From Lachnoclostridium sp. An196 (GTDB taxonomy: Bacteria; Bacillota; Clostridia; Lachnospirales; Lachnospiraceae), in assembly GCF_002160135.1 (NCBI RefSeq), contig NZ_NFJZ01000009.1:96150-160149 (forward strand): a stretch of 64,000 bases of DNA. Direction: 5' to 3'. Position numbers and translations under genes: made by a program. The notes below the pieces were generated by a model. That model saw only the letters and a program-made list of their open reading frames with translations. It did not search any database and was not told the DNA's origin. Positions 8,155 through 16,178 of this stretch are shown here, in pieces; the stretch's first letter is position 1; the number at the start of each line of letters is the position of its first letter.

Positions 8155-10290
8155 ATGACGCAGGAAGAATTAAAACAGAAAAAAGAAATGGTATACGGAT
8201 TGATCTGCAGCGATTTCTATGTGCCTATGAAGATCAAGGAGATGGCGATTTTTCTGCAGGTTCCGAAAGAACGGCGCCAGGAACTGCAGGAGGTGCTGGA
8301 CGCGCTTCTGCAGGAGGGGAAGATCGAAGTGTCGCAGAAAGGGAAATATCAGAAGAGCAGAGGCGTATTCCTGACGGGAGTCTTCACGGCGCATCCCAAA
8401 GGCTTCGGCTTCGTGTCTGTGGACGGTATGGAGGAGGATGTGTTTATCCCTGAGGATCAGGTCCACGGCGCCATGCATCAGGACACGGTACAGATCACGG
8501 TGAAACCGGGACAGAGCGGGAAACGCCGGGAAGGCGCGGTGAACCGGATCGTAAAGCGCGGAACAGACCGGATCGTCGGACTTTATCAGGAGAGCAGGAA
8601 TTTCGGGTTCGTGATCCCGGACAATGAGCGGTATACCCGGGATATCTTTGTGCCGAAAGAAGATTCCGGAGGAGCCGTGAACGGCCACAAGGTAGTGGTG
8701 GAACTGGTCTCCTACGGGACGGACAGAAAGAGTCCGGAAGGGAAGGTCGTGGAGATCCTGGGCCATATCAGTGACCCGGGTACAGACATATTGTCCATTG
8801 TGAAAGGTTACGATCTTCCGGTAGAATTTCCCGAGAAAGTCATGCGCCAGGCGGAGCGGGTGCCGGAGCGGATCAGTGAGGCGGACATGCAGGGACGGAC
8901 GGATCTGCGGGATGTGCAGATGGTGACCATTGACGGCGAGGACGCCAAGGATCTGGATGACGCGGTCTCTCTGGAGATGAACGGCGGTCAGTATATCCTG
9001 GGCGTCCATATCGCGGATGTGGCAAATTATGTACAGGAGGGGAGCGCGCTGGACAGGGAAGCGTTTGAGAGGGGAACCTCCGTGTATCTGGTGGACCGGG
9101 TGATTCCCATGCTGCCGCGCCGCCTGTCCAACGGGATCTGTTCCCTGAACGAAGGACAGGACCGGCTGGCTCTTTCCTGCATTATGACCATCGATCAGAA
9201 GGGCAAAGTGCTGGACCATGTGATCGCGGAGACGGTGATCCGTGTGGACCGCAGGATGACTTATACCAGTGTGAAGAAGATCCTGGAGGAGCAGGACGCG
9301 GAGGAATCTGCCCGTTATGAGGAACTCGTCCCCATGTTTCAGAGGATGCAGGAACTGGCCGGGCTGCTCCGGGCGCGCAGAAGAGCGCGCGGTTCCATCG
9401 ACTTTGACTTTCCGGAGACAAAAGTGATCCTGGATGAGAAGGGAGAGCCGGTGGAGATCCTGCCCTATGACCGTAACACGGCCACAAAGATCATCGAAGA
9501 CTTTATGCTGATCGCCAACGAGACCGTGGCGGAGGACTATTTCTGGCAGGAACTGCCGTTCGTATACCGGACTCATGAAAATCCGGATCCGGACCGCATG
9601 AAAAAGCTGAGCACATTTATCAATAATTTCGGTTACTCTATCCGTTTCCGGGAGGATGAAGTACATCCCAAGGAACTTCAGAAACTTCTGGAGAGACTGG
9701 AAGGGACTCCGGAAGAGACGCTGATCAGCCGGCTGACCCTGCGCTCCATGAAGCAGGCGAAATATACGACGGAGTGTACCGGACATTTTGGCCTGGCAGC
9801 CAGATATTACTGCCATTTTACTTCTCCGATCCGCCGTTACCCGGATCTTCAGATCCATCGGATCATCAAAGACTCCCTGCGGGGCAGGATGAATCAGGAG
9901 AAGATCGAACACTACCGTAAGATTCTGGATGAAGTGGCGAAACAGTCCAGTGAACGGGAGCGCCGGGCAGACGAGGCGGAACGGGAAACGATCCGGCTGA
10001 AGAAAGCGGAATATATGAGCCGGCACCTCTGGGAAGAATACGACGGCGTGATCTCCGGAGTGACCGGATGGGGATTATACGTGGAACTGCCGAATACGGT
10101 CGAAGGCTTGGTGCATGTGGCCTCTTTACAGGGAGATTATTTTGAGTATAATGAAAATGCATACGAGATGGTCGGCCAGCGTACCGGAAAGACATACCGC
10201 CTGGGGCAGACAGTCCGGGTGCAGGTGGTAAAAGCGGACCGGACGACCCGGACCGTAGATTTCGAGCTGGCAGAACAACAGGAAGAGTGA
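8155..10290 (+). CDS. rnr: Ribonuclease R
   Basis: A 711-residue 3'-to-5' exoribonuclease that degrades structured RNA and works with tmRNA-SmpB in clearing stalled messages. Domain order: N-terminal helix-turn-helix and cold-shock domains (GFGFVSVDG near residue 84, NFGFVIPDN near 148), the RNB catalytic domain with [16 protein letters not shown] near residue 260 and [15 protein letters not shown] near 323, and a C-terminal S1 domain ([18 protein letters not shown] near 630). Length is normal. Shine-Dalgarno GGGAGGTGAAGG precedes the ATG. SmpB follows seven bases downstream. Confidence 0.95.
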   Translation: MTQEELKQKKEMVYGLICSDFYVPMKIKEMAIFLQVPKERRQELQEVLDALLQEGKIEVSQKGKYQKSRGVFLTGVFTAHPKGFGFVSVDGMEEDVFIPEDQVHGAMHQDTVQITVKPGQSGKRREGAVNRIVKRGTDRIVGLYQESRNFGFVIPDNERYTRDIFVPKEDSGGAVNGHKVVVELVSYGTDRKSPEGKVVEILGHISDPGTDILSIVKGYDLPVEFPEKVMRQAERVPERISEADMQGRTDLRDVQMVTIDGEDAKDLDDAVSLEMNGGQYILGVHIADVANYVQEGSALDREAFERGTSVYLVDRVIPMLPRRLSNGICSLNEGQDRLALSCIMTIDQKGKVLDHVIAETVIRVDRRMTYTSVKKILEEQDAEESARYEELVPMFQRMQELAGLLRARRRARGSIDFDFPETKVILDEKGEPVEILPYDRNTATKIIEDFMLIANETVAEDYFWQELPFVYRTHENPDPDRMKKLSTFINNFGYSIRFREDEVHPKELQKLLERLEGTPEETLISRLTLRSMKQAKYTTECTGHFGLAARYYCHFTSPIRRYPDLQIHRIIKDSLRGRMNQEKIEHYRKILDEVAKQSSERERRADEAERETIRLKKAEYMSRHLWEEYDGVISGVTGWGLYVELPNTVEGLVHVASLQGDYFEYNENAYEMVGQRTGKTYRLGQTVRVQVVKADRTTRTVDFELAEQQEE

Positions 10291-10297
10291 GGAATTC

Positions 10298-10765
10298 ATG
10301 GGGAAAGACAGTATTAAACTGATAGCGAACAATAAAAAGGCGTATCACGATTATTTTATAGAAGATACCTATGAGGCGGGGGTGGCTCTCCACGGAACGG
10401 AGGTGAAATCCCTGCGCATGGGAAAATGCAGCATCAAGGAATCTTTCGTGCGCATAGAAAAAGGAGAAGTGATCGTCTACGGCATGCATATCAGTCCGTA
10501 TGAAAAAGGAAACATTTTCAATAAAGATCCGCTACGGCCGAAGAAGCTTCTGATGCACCGGTACGAGATCAATAAGATCACCGGGAAGATCGCGGAAAAA
10601 GGGTACACGCTGGTGCCCCTGCGGGTTTATTTCAAAGGCAGTCTGGTGAAAGTGGAGATCGGCCTGGCCCGCGGCAAGAAGCTCTACGACAAACGGCAGG
10701 ATATCGCGAAAAAAGATATGCGCCGGGAGGCGGAAAAAGAGTTCAAGGTGCGGAATCTGTACTAA
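10298..10765 (+). CDS. smpB: SsrA-binding protein SmpB
   Basis: A 155-residue tmRNA-binding protein needed for trans-translation. Typical motifs: [20 protein letters not shown] near the start, [18 protein letters not shown] near residue 34, and the C-terminal [20 protein letters not shown] tail that folds into the decoding centre. It lies directly downstream of rnr and 88 bases upstream of ssrA. Confidence 0.96.
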   Translation: MGKDSIKLIANNKKAYHDYFIEDTYEAGVALHGTEVKSLRMGKCSIKESFVRIEKGEVIVYGMHISPYEKGNIFNKDPLRPKKLLMHRYEINKITGKIAEKGYTLVPLRVYFKGSLVKVEIGLARGKKLYDKRQDIAKKDMRREAEKEFKVRNLY

Positions 10766-10769
10766 ACAC

Positions 10770-10796
10770 TTGACATTTTCGTGCCCAGCGTATACT
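10770..10796 (+). promoter_or_regulatory. Promoter of ssrA
   Basis: A consensus TTGACA (10770-10775) with TATACT (10791-10796) at 15 bp, or TACTAT at 17 bp. It lies between smpB and the tmRNA 5' end. Confidence 0.6.
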
Positions 10797-10853
10797 ATGA
10801 AGTGACAGCGAGACGATGAGATTTCTTCAGCATATCTGACTTTACCTGTTTTC

Positions 10854-11190
10854 GGGCTTGTAAAGGTTTCGACGGGGGTTTTGAAGTTGGAGCAGCCATC
10901 CGAAGGTACCGCGTAAGGTGCAAACTTAAATATAAACGCTGAAGATAATTTAGCAGTCGCTGCCTAACGGCAGCTGTCTGACGCAGAGCACCTGCACTTT
11001 GCGGCCCAGGCATCGACGATGCAGGAAACGACATATGCTAAGCTTTGCGCATATGGGCGTATCATGAAGCTACTGAAGCCGTAAGCCTGCCGGTTGGCGT
11101 ACGGCGGAGGGAATGTCAAATAAGCGGCTGTGATGGGAGATACTGCAATGGATGGGCTTTCGGACGCGGGTTCGATTCCCGCCAGGTCCA
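10854..11190 (+). ncRNA. ssrA: tmRNA (SsrA), prophage integration target
   Basis: The 5' end GGGCUUG pairs with the 3' CAGGUCC to form an alanine-type acceptor stem with the expected G3-U70 wobble; A73 is at 11190. The T arm GCGGG-TTCGATT-CCCGC is perfect. The tag reading frame is 10920-10967: resume codon GCA, peptide ANLNINAEDNLAVAA, stop TAA. The CCA end is not encoded, neither here nor in the reconstructed empty site. The gene rescues stalled ribosomes and tags proteins for degradation. The prophage joins at the last four bases (TCCA), leaving the RNA intact but separating it from its own terminator, which is now near 48908. Confidence 0.93.
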
Positions 11191-12621
11191 GTAATCGGGC
11201 CGTACTCGAACACTCGAGTGCGGTCCTTTTTCTCTGATATTGTAGAAGATCAGAGCCTCATTGTTGCGGAGCTCGACTCGGGCGATGAACGTGTCAACCA
11301 ACCGAGCGCGGAAGTCGTCATCCGTGACGTCTCCGACGCGGAAGGAGCGCAGCCAGGCCTCGACCACCTCATGGGTGAGTCGGGGTCTTTTTATTTCTGC
11401 CCGCTGGATCTCCAGCACCAGCTGCTCCTCCTCTTCCTCCAGGGCAGCCAAACGAGAGACCAGGCCACGGGCCCCGCCTTCTTCTATCGCGTCCAGCAAG
11501 TTCCGCTGGCGCTTTTGGTTTGAGTCAAGACGCCGACGCAATCCCACCACGGGATCGTCGGCGTTTTCCTGTTCCTGGACTTCCAGGATCCGGACGGTCA
11601 GCTTCTCGATCATCTCATCGGTCAGCATATCGTTCACCGTGGCCAGGATGATCGCGTCCTCCAGATGGTCCTTCGGGAACGGCTTCAGCTCGCAGGCCTT
11701 CCCACGCTTTTTGTCTCCGCACTTGTAATACCGGTACACCTTCCCCAGCTTCCCGGTGCCGGCCTCTGCATTGATCATCGAGCCGCAGTACCCGCAGAAC
11801 ATTTTACAGCTCAGCAAATAGTTCACCTTCGCCCTCCCTGCCGCATTGTTGCGGCTCGTTTTGAAATGCTGGGCCGCCTCCTCGAAGGTGGCCTTGTCAA
11901 TGATCGGCTCCACGTTCAGCTTCACGTCCTGGATGTAGAACTCGCCCAGGTACTTCTCATTCCGCAGCATACGATAGACGACCGCATTGGAGACCGGCTT
12001 CCCGCGCCGGCCCATGATCCCGCGGTCGGCGAACAGCTGGACGATGTCCCGGATCTGGCCGCCGGCGATGTGGAGCTTGAACGCCTCCCGGACAACTGCC
12101 GCCTCGCGCTCATCCACGACGATGTGGCGCTCGGCGTCTACTTTGTAACCTATCGGCAAAGACTGGCCGCAATACTGGCCCTTCTTCGCCGTTTCTCTCA
12201 TGCCTCTGATGACCTTCTGACGCAGGTCGGCGGAGTAATACTCGGCCAGGCCTTCCAGCACGCTCTCCAGGATGATCCCCTCCGGGCCCTCCGGAACGCT
12301 CTCCCGGGCGTACATCAGCTTGACGCCGGCCCGCTTCAAGGTCATTTTTCCCATGGCAATGTCCTGGCGATCTCGGCCGAAGCGGTCGATCTTCCACACC
12401 AGGACGCAGTCGAAGCGCCCCTTCTCCGCGTCGCGCAGCATCCGCTGGAGCTCGTCGCGGCCGACGACGCTCTTGCCTGAGACCTTCCGGTCTGCATATA
12501 TCTCTATGATGTCAATGCCGTGCTCCTCAGCATACTGCTGGCAGTCGGCAACCTGGCCCTCGATGGACTGCTCCGTCTGGCGTGGGCCAGGTGAATATCT
12601 CGCATAAATGACGCCGCGCAT
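11116..12621 (-). CDS. int: Large serine recombinase (phage integrase)
   Basis: A 501-residue site-specific recombinase. The N-terminal catalytic domain has the nucleophile Ser10 in YARYS and the GRDRQDIAMGK region; a recombinase domain (YRMLRNEKYLGEF near residue 213) and a zinc ribbon (CKMFCGYCG, then YYKCGDKKRGKAC near 272-314) follow, with a coiled coil near 360-400. It integrates and, with a directionality factor, excises the phage. In the prophage its last 23 codons are read from the antisense strand of ssrA. Rejoining the two prophage ends across TCCA gives a different 24-residue ending, starting SPRDGTRTPK and stopping at 48825. Shine-Dalgarno GGAGG precedes the ATG. It is the last gene of the leftward lysogeny operon. 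Confidence 0.93.
   Translation of the reverse strand: MRGVIYARYSPGPRQTEQSIEGQVADCQQYAEEHGIDIIEIYADRKVSGKSVVGRDELQRMLRDAEKGRFDCVLVWKIDRFGRDRQDIAMGKMTLKRAGVKLMYARESVPEGPEGIILESVLEGLAEYYSADLRQKVIRGMRETAKKGQYCGQSLPIGYKVDAERHIVVDEREAAVVREAFKLHIAGGQIRDIVQLFADRGIMGRRGKPVSNAVVYRMLRNEKYLGEFYIQDVKLNVEPIIDKATFEEAAQHFKTSRNNAAGRAKVNYLLSCKMFCGYCGSMINAEAGTGKLGKVYRYYKCGDKKRGKACELKPFPKDHLEDAIILATVNDMLTDEMIEKLTVRILEVQEQENADDPVVGLRRRLDSNQKRQRNLLDAIEEGGARGLVSRLAALEEEEEQLVLEIQRAEIKRPRLTHEVVEAWLRSFRVGDVTDDDFRARLVDTFIARVELRNNEALIFYNIREKGPHSSVRVRPDYWTWRESNPRPKAHPLQYLPSQPLI
11187..11190. other. attL core (TCCA) at the ssrA 3' end
   Basis: The left prophage junction. TCCA is shared with 48899-48902; bases to the left belong to ssrA by acceptor-stem pairing, bases to the right are phage. 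A two- to four-base core is normal for serine recombinases. Confidence 0.75.
11198..11231 (+). terminator. Phage-supplied terminator downstream of ssrA
   Basis: Arms 11198-11209 and 11214-11225 form a 12-bp stem with two G-U wobbles, loop ACAC, then CTTTTT. It lies eight bases after the tmRNA 3' end and is embedded antisense in the 3' part of the recombinase gene. It replaces the native ssrA terminator displaced to the right end of the prophage. Confidence 0.75.
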
Positions 12622-12625
12622 GGCA

Positions 12626-13066
12626 TCAACCTCCGATCTTCTTTAGTGCTTCATCGTGTAGATCCTGGACCAGCCTGGCGTTCTCGTCAGACATCCGGAA
12701 GAAATAAGGCTCCAGAGAGGTCTGGAACTTCTCGAACTGGCCGCGCTTCCCCTTCTCTGTCTTCACTTTTTCGGCGTTTAGCATCGCCTTCTGGAAGCAG
12801 CGAAGGATAAAGTTCCGGGTGGCAGCTTCCTCCTGATCTCTGGCCATCCGTAGCACCTCGGCGGGCTTCGTGCCCTTCATCTTGACATACTTCGACGCCA
12901 CGGTCAGCTTTTCCGCCAACTCTTTCAAACTATCATACTCCGTAAAAAATGCATCTGGATCCGTTGTCCTGTTTACAATGTCCCTGGCTTTTTGCATATC
13001 CCTTAGCCAGATCGGAGCAATCAGCTCCGCGTTTTTCTTTTTCTCACTGCGCCCGAACATAGCCAT
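12626..13066 (-). CDS. Unknown protein between repressor and integrase
   Basis: A 146-residue soluble, charged and largely helical protein with no signal peptide or membrane segment. It starts MAMFGRSEKKKNAEL and has several Lys/Glu-rich helices and a C-terminal DLHDEALKKIGG. I do not recognise a family. It touches the repressor stop by one base and ends four bases before the recombinase start, so it is co-transcribed with both. A role in lysogeny control or recombination is possible from position only. Its last residues (KKIGG) resemble the end of the repressor gene (SRKIGG). Confidence 0.7.
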   Translation of the reverse strand: MAMFGRSEKKKNAELIAPIWLRDMQKARDIVNRTTDPDAFFTEYDSLKELAEKLTVASKYVKMKGTKPAEVLRMARDQEEAATRNFILRCFQKAMLNAEKVKTEKGKRGQFEKFQTSLEPYFFRMSDENARLVQDLHDEALKKIGG

Positions 13067-13494
13067 CAGCCTCCGATCTTCCGGGACTTTCTCATAATAC
13101 CACCGAGGAGAAGATCCAAATATACCGCCATCTGAGACTCTAGCTCTTTTATGTCATTTTCTGTTATCTCATAGTCGGCTCCCTCATAGGACAGAATAAC
13201 ATCCCCCTCTGTAGTGTATGTCAAACTGTACCCAATGACAGCCATTTGTTGCTCCACGCAATAGCTGAAGCTGTTCCGAGCCCGCTCTTCCGTCCAACCC
13301 GTCAATGCCTCTTTAGTTGTGCCAAGGGCGGCAGCGAAGGCCTCGATCCTGGACTGCGGAAGATCTACGAGACCGGCCTCTATTTTTGCTATCATAGATT
13401 TATCAGCATATCCCAGCTTCTCCGCAAGATCCGACTGGGTCATTTTTAACTCTTTACGACGAGATTTAATATTTTTATGAATGGTCTTCAACAT
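13066..13494 (-). CDS. CI-like HTH repressor
   Basis: A 142-residue XRE-family regulator. The helix-turn-helix spans about residues 6-60 (KNIKSRRKELKMTQSDLAEKLG, DKSMIAKIEAGL). The C-terminal part (ERARNSFSYCVEQ through YLDLLLGG) is not a LexA-type protease domain, so induction is probably not by simple RecA cleavage. The start at 13494 has GGGAGGCG at good spacing; an upstream in-frame ATG at 13524 has none. It is first in the leftward operon and faces the early promoter, the standard position of the lysogeny repressor. The antirepressor at 14501 may oppose it. Confidence 0.82.
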   Translation of the reverse strand: MLKTIHKNIKSRRKELKMTQSDLAEKLGYADKSMIAKIEAGLVDLPQSRIEAFAAALGTTKEALTGWTEERARNSFSYCVEQQMAVIGYSLTYTTEGDVILSYEGADYEITENDIKELESQMAVYLDLLLGGIMRKSRKIGG

Positions 13495-13657
13495 ATCAAT
13501 CGCCTCCCATGCGTATCGTATCATAAAAATGAAATAAATTCAACATTTTTGAAAAATACACTTGACATTTATTTTTGACTCTGCTATGCTTATTCACGAA
13601 AGTTGAATTAAATGCAACTTCCAAACAAGAGAACACACCACCGATAGGAGGACACAC
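13495..13657. promoter_or_regulatory. Divergent lysogeny/early control region with candidate operators
   Basis: The rightward early promoter is TTGACA (13562-13567) and TATGCT (13585-13590), spacer 17 bp. Downstream lies an inverted repeat AAGTTG-N9-CAACTT (13600-13620). The heptamer GTTGAAT occurs at 13602-13608 and in reverse at 13538-13544, and again at 15489-15495 beyond the Cro-like gene. A leftward -10 TATGAT may lie at 13520-13525. These are the expected repressor/Cro binding sites, but the exact operator is inferred. Confidence 0.55.
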
Positions 13658-14257
13658 ATGAACACTTACAAGATCACCTTCACCCGCGAAAACGGGACCC
13701 AGGGCACCGACCACTTCGCCGCCATCAACGAGCGCCAGGCCCGCAAAGACTTCGGCGAGTGCTACCGTCACAGCACGGCCACCATCATCAGCATCGAGCT
13801 GGCCAGCACCAATACCCCGGCCACCAAACAACAGGAGCGCGACACCCTGGAGAAGATCCGGAAGATGGTCGAGCAGCTGGGCCCGGACTCCTACCTGGCC
13901 ACCGCCTTCGAGGGCTGCTTCGACCTGGCCGCTGAGAACATCGACAACGACTGGGCCTGCTCCATGGCTGACCGCGCCCGCAGCGCTGAGAAGTGCGTCG
14001 CAGAACTGGAGGATAAGCTGTCCGAGGCCGTGAAGGACTACGAGGCCGCCCATGCGGTCGCCGAGGAAAAGGACGCCGAGATTGCAAGGCTGAAGGATCA
14101 GCTGAAGCAGATCCAGGAGACCGCCCGCTGGAATGGCCAGAGATGTGATGAGGAAGCGACCGCCGCTGGAGAGGCCCAGCGTCGTGCTGAGACCGCCGAG
14201 GCCGAAGTCATCCAGCTGAAGGCTAAGCTCTACGACCTGCTGGTCGCCGGGAAGTAA
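13658..14257 (+). CDS. Early phage protein with C-terminal coiled coil, unknown function
   Basis: A 199-residue protein, the first rightward early gene. The N-terminal 45 residues (MNTYKITFTRENGTQGTDHF) form a small compact part; residues 90-195 are a long heptad-rich coiled coil full of Ala/Glu/Lys. No membrane segment or catalytic motif is seen. Shine-Dalgarno AGGAGGACACACA precedes the ATG, a leader shared with many genes of this operon. No function can be assigned. Confidence 0.75.
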   Translation: MNTYKITFTRENGTQGTDHFAAINERQARKDFGECYRHSTATIISIELASTNTPATKQQERDTLEKIRKMVEQLGPDSYLATAFEGCFDLAAENIDNDWACSMADRARSAEKCVAELEDKLSEAVKDYEAAHAVAEEKDAEIARLKDQLKQIQETARWNGQRCDEEATAAGEAQRRAETAEAEVIQLKAKLYDLLVAGK

Positions 14258-14273
14258 GGGAGGACACACAACC

Positions 14274-14486
14274 ATGACCCGCTTCAAATTTTATTCTAAC
14301 TATATCGCCTGCCTGCTGGGCACTCTGATCGCCTTCGAGCTCTGCTGGATCGGCGCCAAGTACGTCATCGAGGGCGAAGTGGTGCACACCTACCTCGACC
14401 ACTTCATCGCCGTGTGCGGCGCCTGGTATCTGGCCCGCGACACCATGAGGCTCTGGCTGAAGCTCCAGAAGAAGGCCCAGCACTAA
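14274..14486 (+). CDS. Small membrane protein, unknown
   Basis: A 70-residue protein with two hydrophobic stretches (about residues 9-27 and 42-55) and a basic C-terminus ending KLQKKAQH. It has the operon's usual GGAGGACACAC ribosome site. Small early membrane proteins in prophages sometimes act in exclusion or immunity, but nothing here shows that. Coding is supported by the G/C third-position bias and tight spacing. Confidence 0.65.
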   Translation: MTRFKFYSNYIACLLGTLIAFELCWIGAKYVIEGEVVHTYLDHFIAVCGAWYLARDTMRLWLKLQKKAQH

Positions 14487-14500
14487 GAAAGGAGAAACGC

Positions 14501-15265
14501 ATGAACGAATTACAGATTTTTAACAACCCCGAGTTCGGAGAGATCAGAACGATCAGCGAGAATGGCGCCGTGCTATTCTGCGGCAGTGATGTCGCTCGCG
14601 CCCTCGGCTACACCAATCCGAGCAAGGCTCTCACCGATCACTGCAAGGGTGACCTAACGAAACGTTACCCCATCACTGACACCCTCGGAAGATCCCAGGA
14701 GGCTATCTTCATCCCAGAGTCCGACCTCTATCGTCTGATCTTTCGCTCAAAGTTACCCAGTGCCGAGCGCTTCACTGACTGGGTGACTGCTGAGGTGCTC
14801 CCCTCCATTCGGAAGAACGGCGGCTACATCGCCCAGCAGGAGACACTGAGCCCCGAGGAACTGATGGCCAAGGCGCTCATGGTCGCACAGCAGACCATCG
14901 CAGACCGCGAGGCTCGCATCCAGGCCCAGGCCGCTGAGATCTCTGCACTCACCGTGGACAAGCAGATCATGCAGCCAAAGGCCGAATATTTTGACGACCT
15001 GGTAGACCGCAACCTGCTAACCAACTTCACGGAGGCGGCCAAGCAAATCGGGGTCAAACGCAAAGCCCTGATCGGCTTCATGGTAGACCACGGCTACCTC
15101 TACCGGGACAAGAAGGGCAACCTGCTCCCCTACGCCAACAAGAAGTCGGACGGCCTCTTTGATGTGAAGCAATCCACCAATCAGAAGACCGGCTGGGCTG
15201 GCTGCCAGACACTACTGACCCCGAAGGGCGTGGAGACCTTCCGACTGCTCTGCCTGGGACTGTAA
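14501..15265 (+). CDS. ant: Phage antirepressor (BRO-N / KilAC domains)
   Basis: A 254-residue antirepressor. The N-terminal BRO domain includes VLFCGSDVARALGYTNPSKAL, IFIPESDLYRLIFRSKLPSA and FTDWVTAEVLPSIRKNGGY; the C-terminal KilAC/ANT domain includes TNFTEAAKQIGVKRKALIGF and a final LLTPKGVETF. Such proteins bind the phage repressor or DNA and favour lytic growth. ATG 14501 is chosen because AAAGGAGAAA lies just upstream; the frame extends further left without a ribosome site. Confidence 0.9.
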   Translation: MNELQIFNNPEFGEIRTISENGAVLFCGSDVARALGYTNPSKALTDHCKGDLTKRYPITDTLGRSQEAIFIPESDLYRLIFRSKLPSAERFTDWVTAEVLPSIRKNGGYIAQQETLSPEELMAKALMVAQQTIADREARIQAQAAEISALTVDKQIMQPKAEYFDDLVDRNLLTNFTEAAKQIGVKRKALIGFMVDHGYLYRDKKGNLLPYANKKSDGLFDVKQSTNQKTGWAGCQTLLTPKGVETFRLLCLGL

Positions 15266-15279
15266 GAGAGGAGGATTGT

Positions 15280-15486
15280 ATGACGAACACAGTGCTGCTC
15301 AGACAGCGTATCAAAGCCAGCGGCCTGAAGCTCCAGCACATCGCTGATTATCTGGGCATAAGCCGGGCCGCGCTAACTATGAAAATCGAGAACGTCTCGG
15401 ACTTTCGCCAGAACGAGATCAAGAAACTCTGCGAGCTGCTGCACATTGAAAGTGCAGAAGAAAAGTCGCTTATTTTTTTAGAATAA
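15280..15486 (+). CDS. Small Cro-like helix-turn-helix protein
   Basis: A 68-residue DNA-binding protein with one helix-turn-helix: LKLQHIADYLGISRAALTMK followed by FRQNEIKKLCELLHI. It has no other domain and is downstream of the antirepressor, as a Cro-type or early regulator would be. A GTTGAAT operator-like element follows directly at 15489. Shine-Dalgarno GAGAGGAGG. Confidence 0.8.
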   Translation: MTNTVLLRQRIKASGLKLQHIADYLGISRAALTMKIENVSDFRQNEIKKLCELLHIESAEEKSLIFLE

Positions 15487-15488
15487 AA

Positions 15489-15504
15489 GTTGAATGTTAT
15501 TCAT
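15489..15504. promoter_or_regulatory. Operator-like dyad downstream of the Cro-like gene
   Basis: GTTGAAT followed by GTT and ATTCAT, with a perfect 5-bp core TGAAT/ATTCA. It repeats the heptamer seen twice in the divergent control region at 13538 and 13602. Confidence 0.35.
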
Positions 15505-15525
15505 CTTTTGATGGAGGACAAGCGC

Positions 15526-15657
15526 ATGGAAGACATTGACCTGACAATGCTGGCCCGCTCGGCCTACCGGGCGATCCTGAGAAGCATGGAAACCGCAGAG
15601 GCCGAGGAGTCTGAGACTGTGAAGGAGGTGGTGCCTATGGCTGCGCAAAAAGATTGA
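15526..15657 (+). CDS. Small hypothetical early protein (43 aa)
   Basis: A 43-residue frame with a clear Shine-Dalgarno (TGGAGG, ten bases upstream) in the operon's GGAGGACA context. It starts MEDIDLTMLARSAYRAILRS and ends with PMAAQKD; it is acidic in the middle. No family is recognised. Coding is supported by the ribosome site and position only. Confidence 0.5.
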   Translation: MEDIDLTMLARSAYRAILRSMETAEAEESETVKEVVPMAAQKD

Positions 15658-15728
15658 GCCCCGGAGCTAATGCCCCGGAGCCCAAGAGAACACAGCCCCA
15701 TTATAGCACAAACAAGGAGGAAATAAGC

Positions 15729-16178
15729 ATGAAGATCACCGTCGAATTTGCAAATCTGGACGAGTTCAAGCAGTACATGGGCATCGAGTCCCCGAGCCTG
15801 CTCGCCCAGGCACCCAAGGAAGCCGCAGACGCTCCGGCACCTGCACCCGCTGAGGCCGTCCAGGAGCCCCAGGAAGCACCTGAGACCCCTGCCCCTAAGA
15901 AGAACGCCAAGAAGACCGAAAAGGCCGCCCCTGCGGCAGCTGAGCCCGCTCCTGAGCCTGCTGACGACCCTGCACCCGATGAGAGTGCTCCGGCAGTGAC
16001 CGAGGACTTCCGCATCACCGTCCGCAAGCAGCTCGCGGCCCTCAACAAGAAGTGCGGCTACAACCGCGCGGCGGAACTCATCAACGAGCAGACCGGCAAG
16101 GGCAAGCTCACCGAGGTCGCACTCGCTGACCTGCCGAAGCTCATGGAAGCAGCAAAGGAGGAAACCAATGCCGACTAA
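15729..16178 (+). CDS. Rrp5-like phage protein with Ala/Pro linker
   Basis: A 149-residue protein. The N-terminal piece MKITVEFANLDEFKQYMG and the C-terminal helical piece (VRKQLAALNKKCGYNRAAEL, then LPKLMEAAKEE) match small phage proteins often labelled 'rRNA biogenesis protein Rrp5' although no ribosomal role is shown. Residues 28-90 are an Ala/Pro/Glu-rich flexible linker. The gene sits immediately upstream of, and overlaps by 11 bases, the DUF2800 gene, its usual neighbour. ATG 15729 has AAGGAGGAAA upstream. Confidence 0.7.
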   Translation: MKITVEFANLDEFKQYMGIESPSLLAQAPKEAADAPAPAPAEAVQEPQEAPETPAPKKNAKKTEKAAPAAAEPAPEPADDPAPDESAPAVTEDFRITVRKQLAALNKKCGYNRAAELINEQTGKGKLTEVALADLPKLMEAAKEETNAD

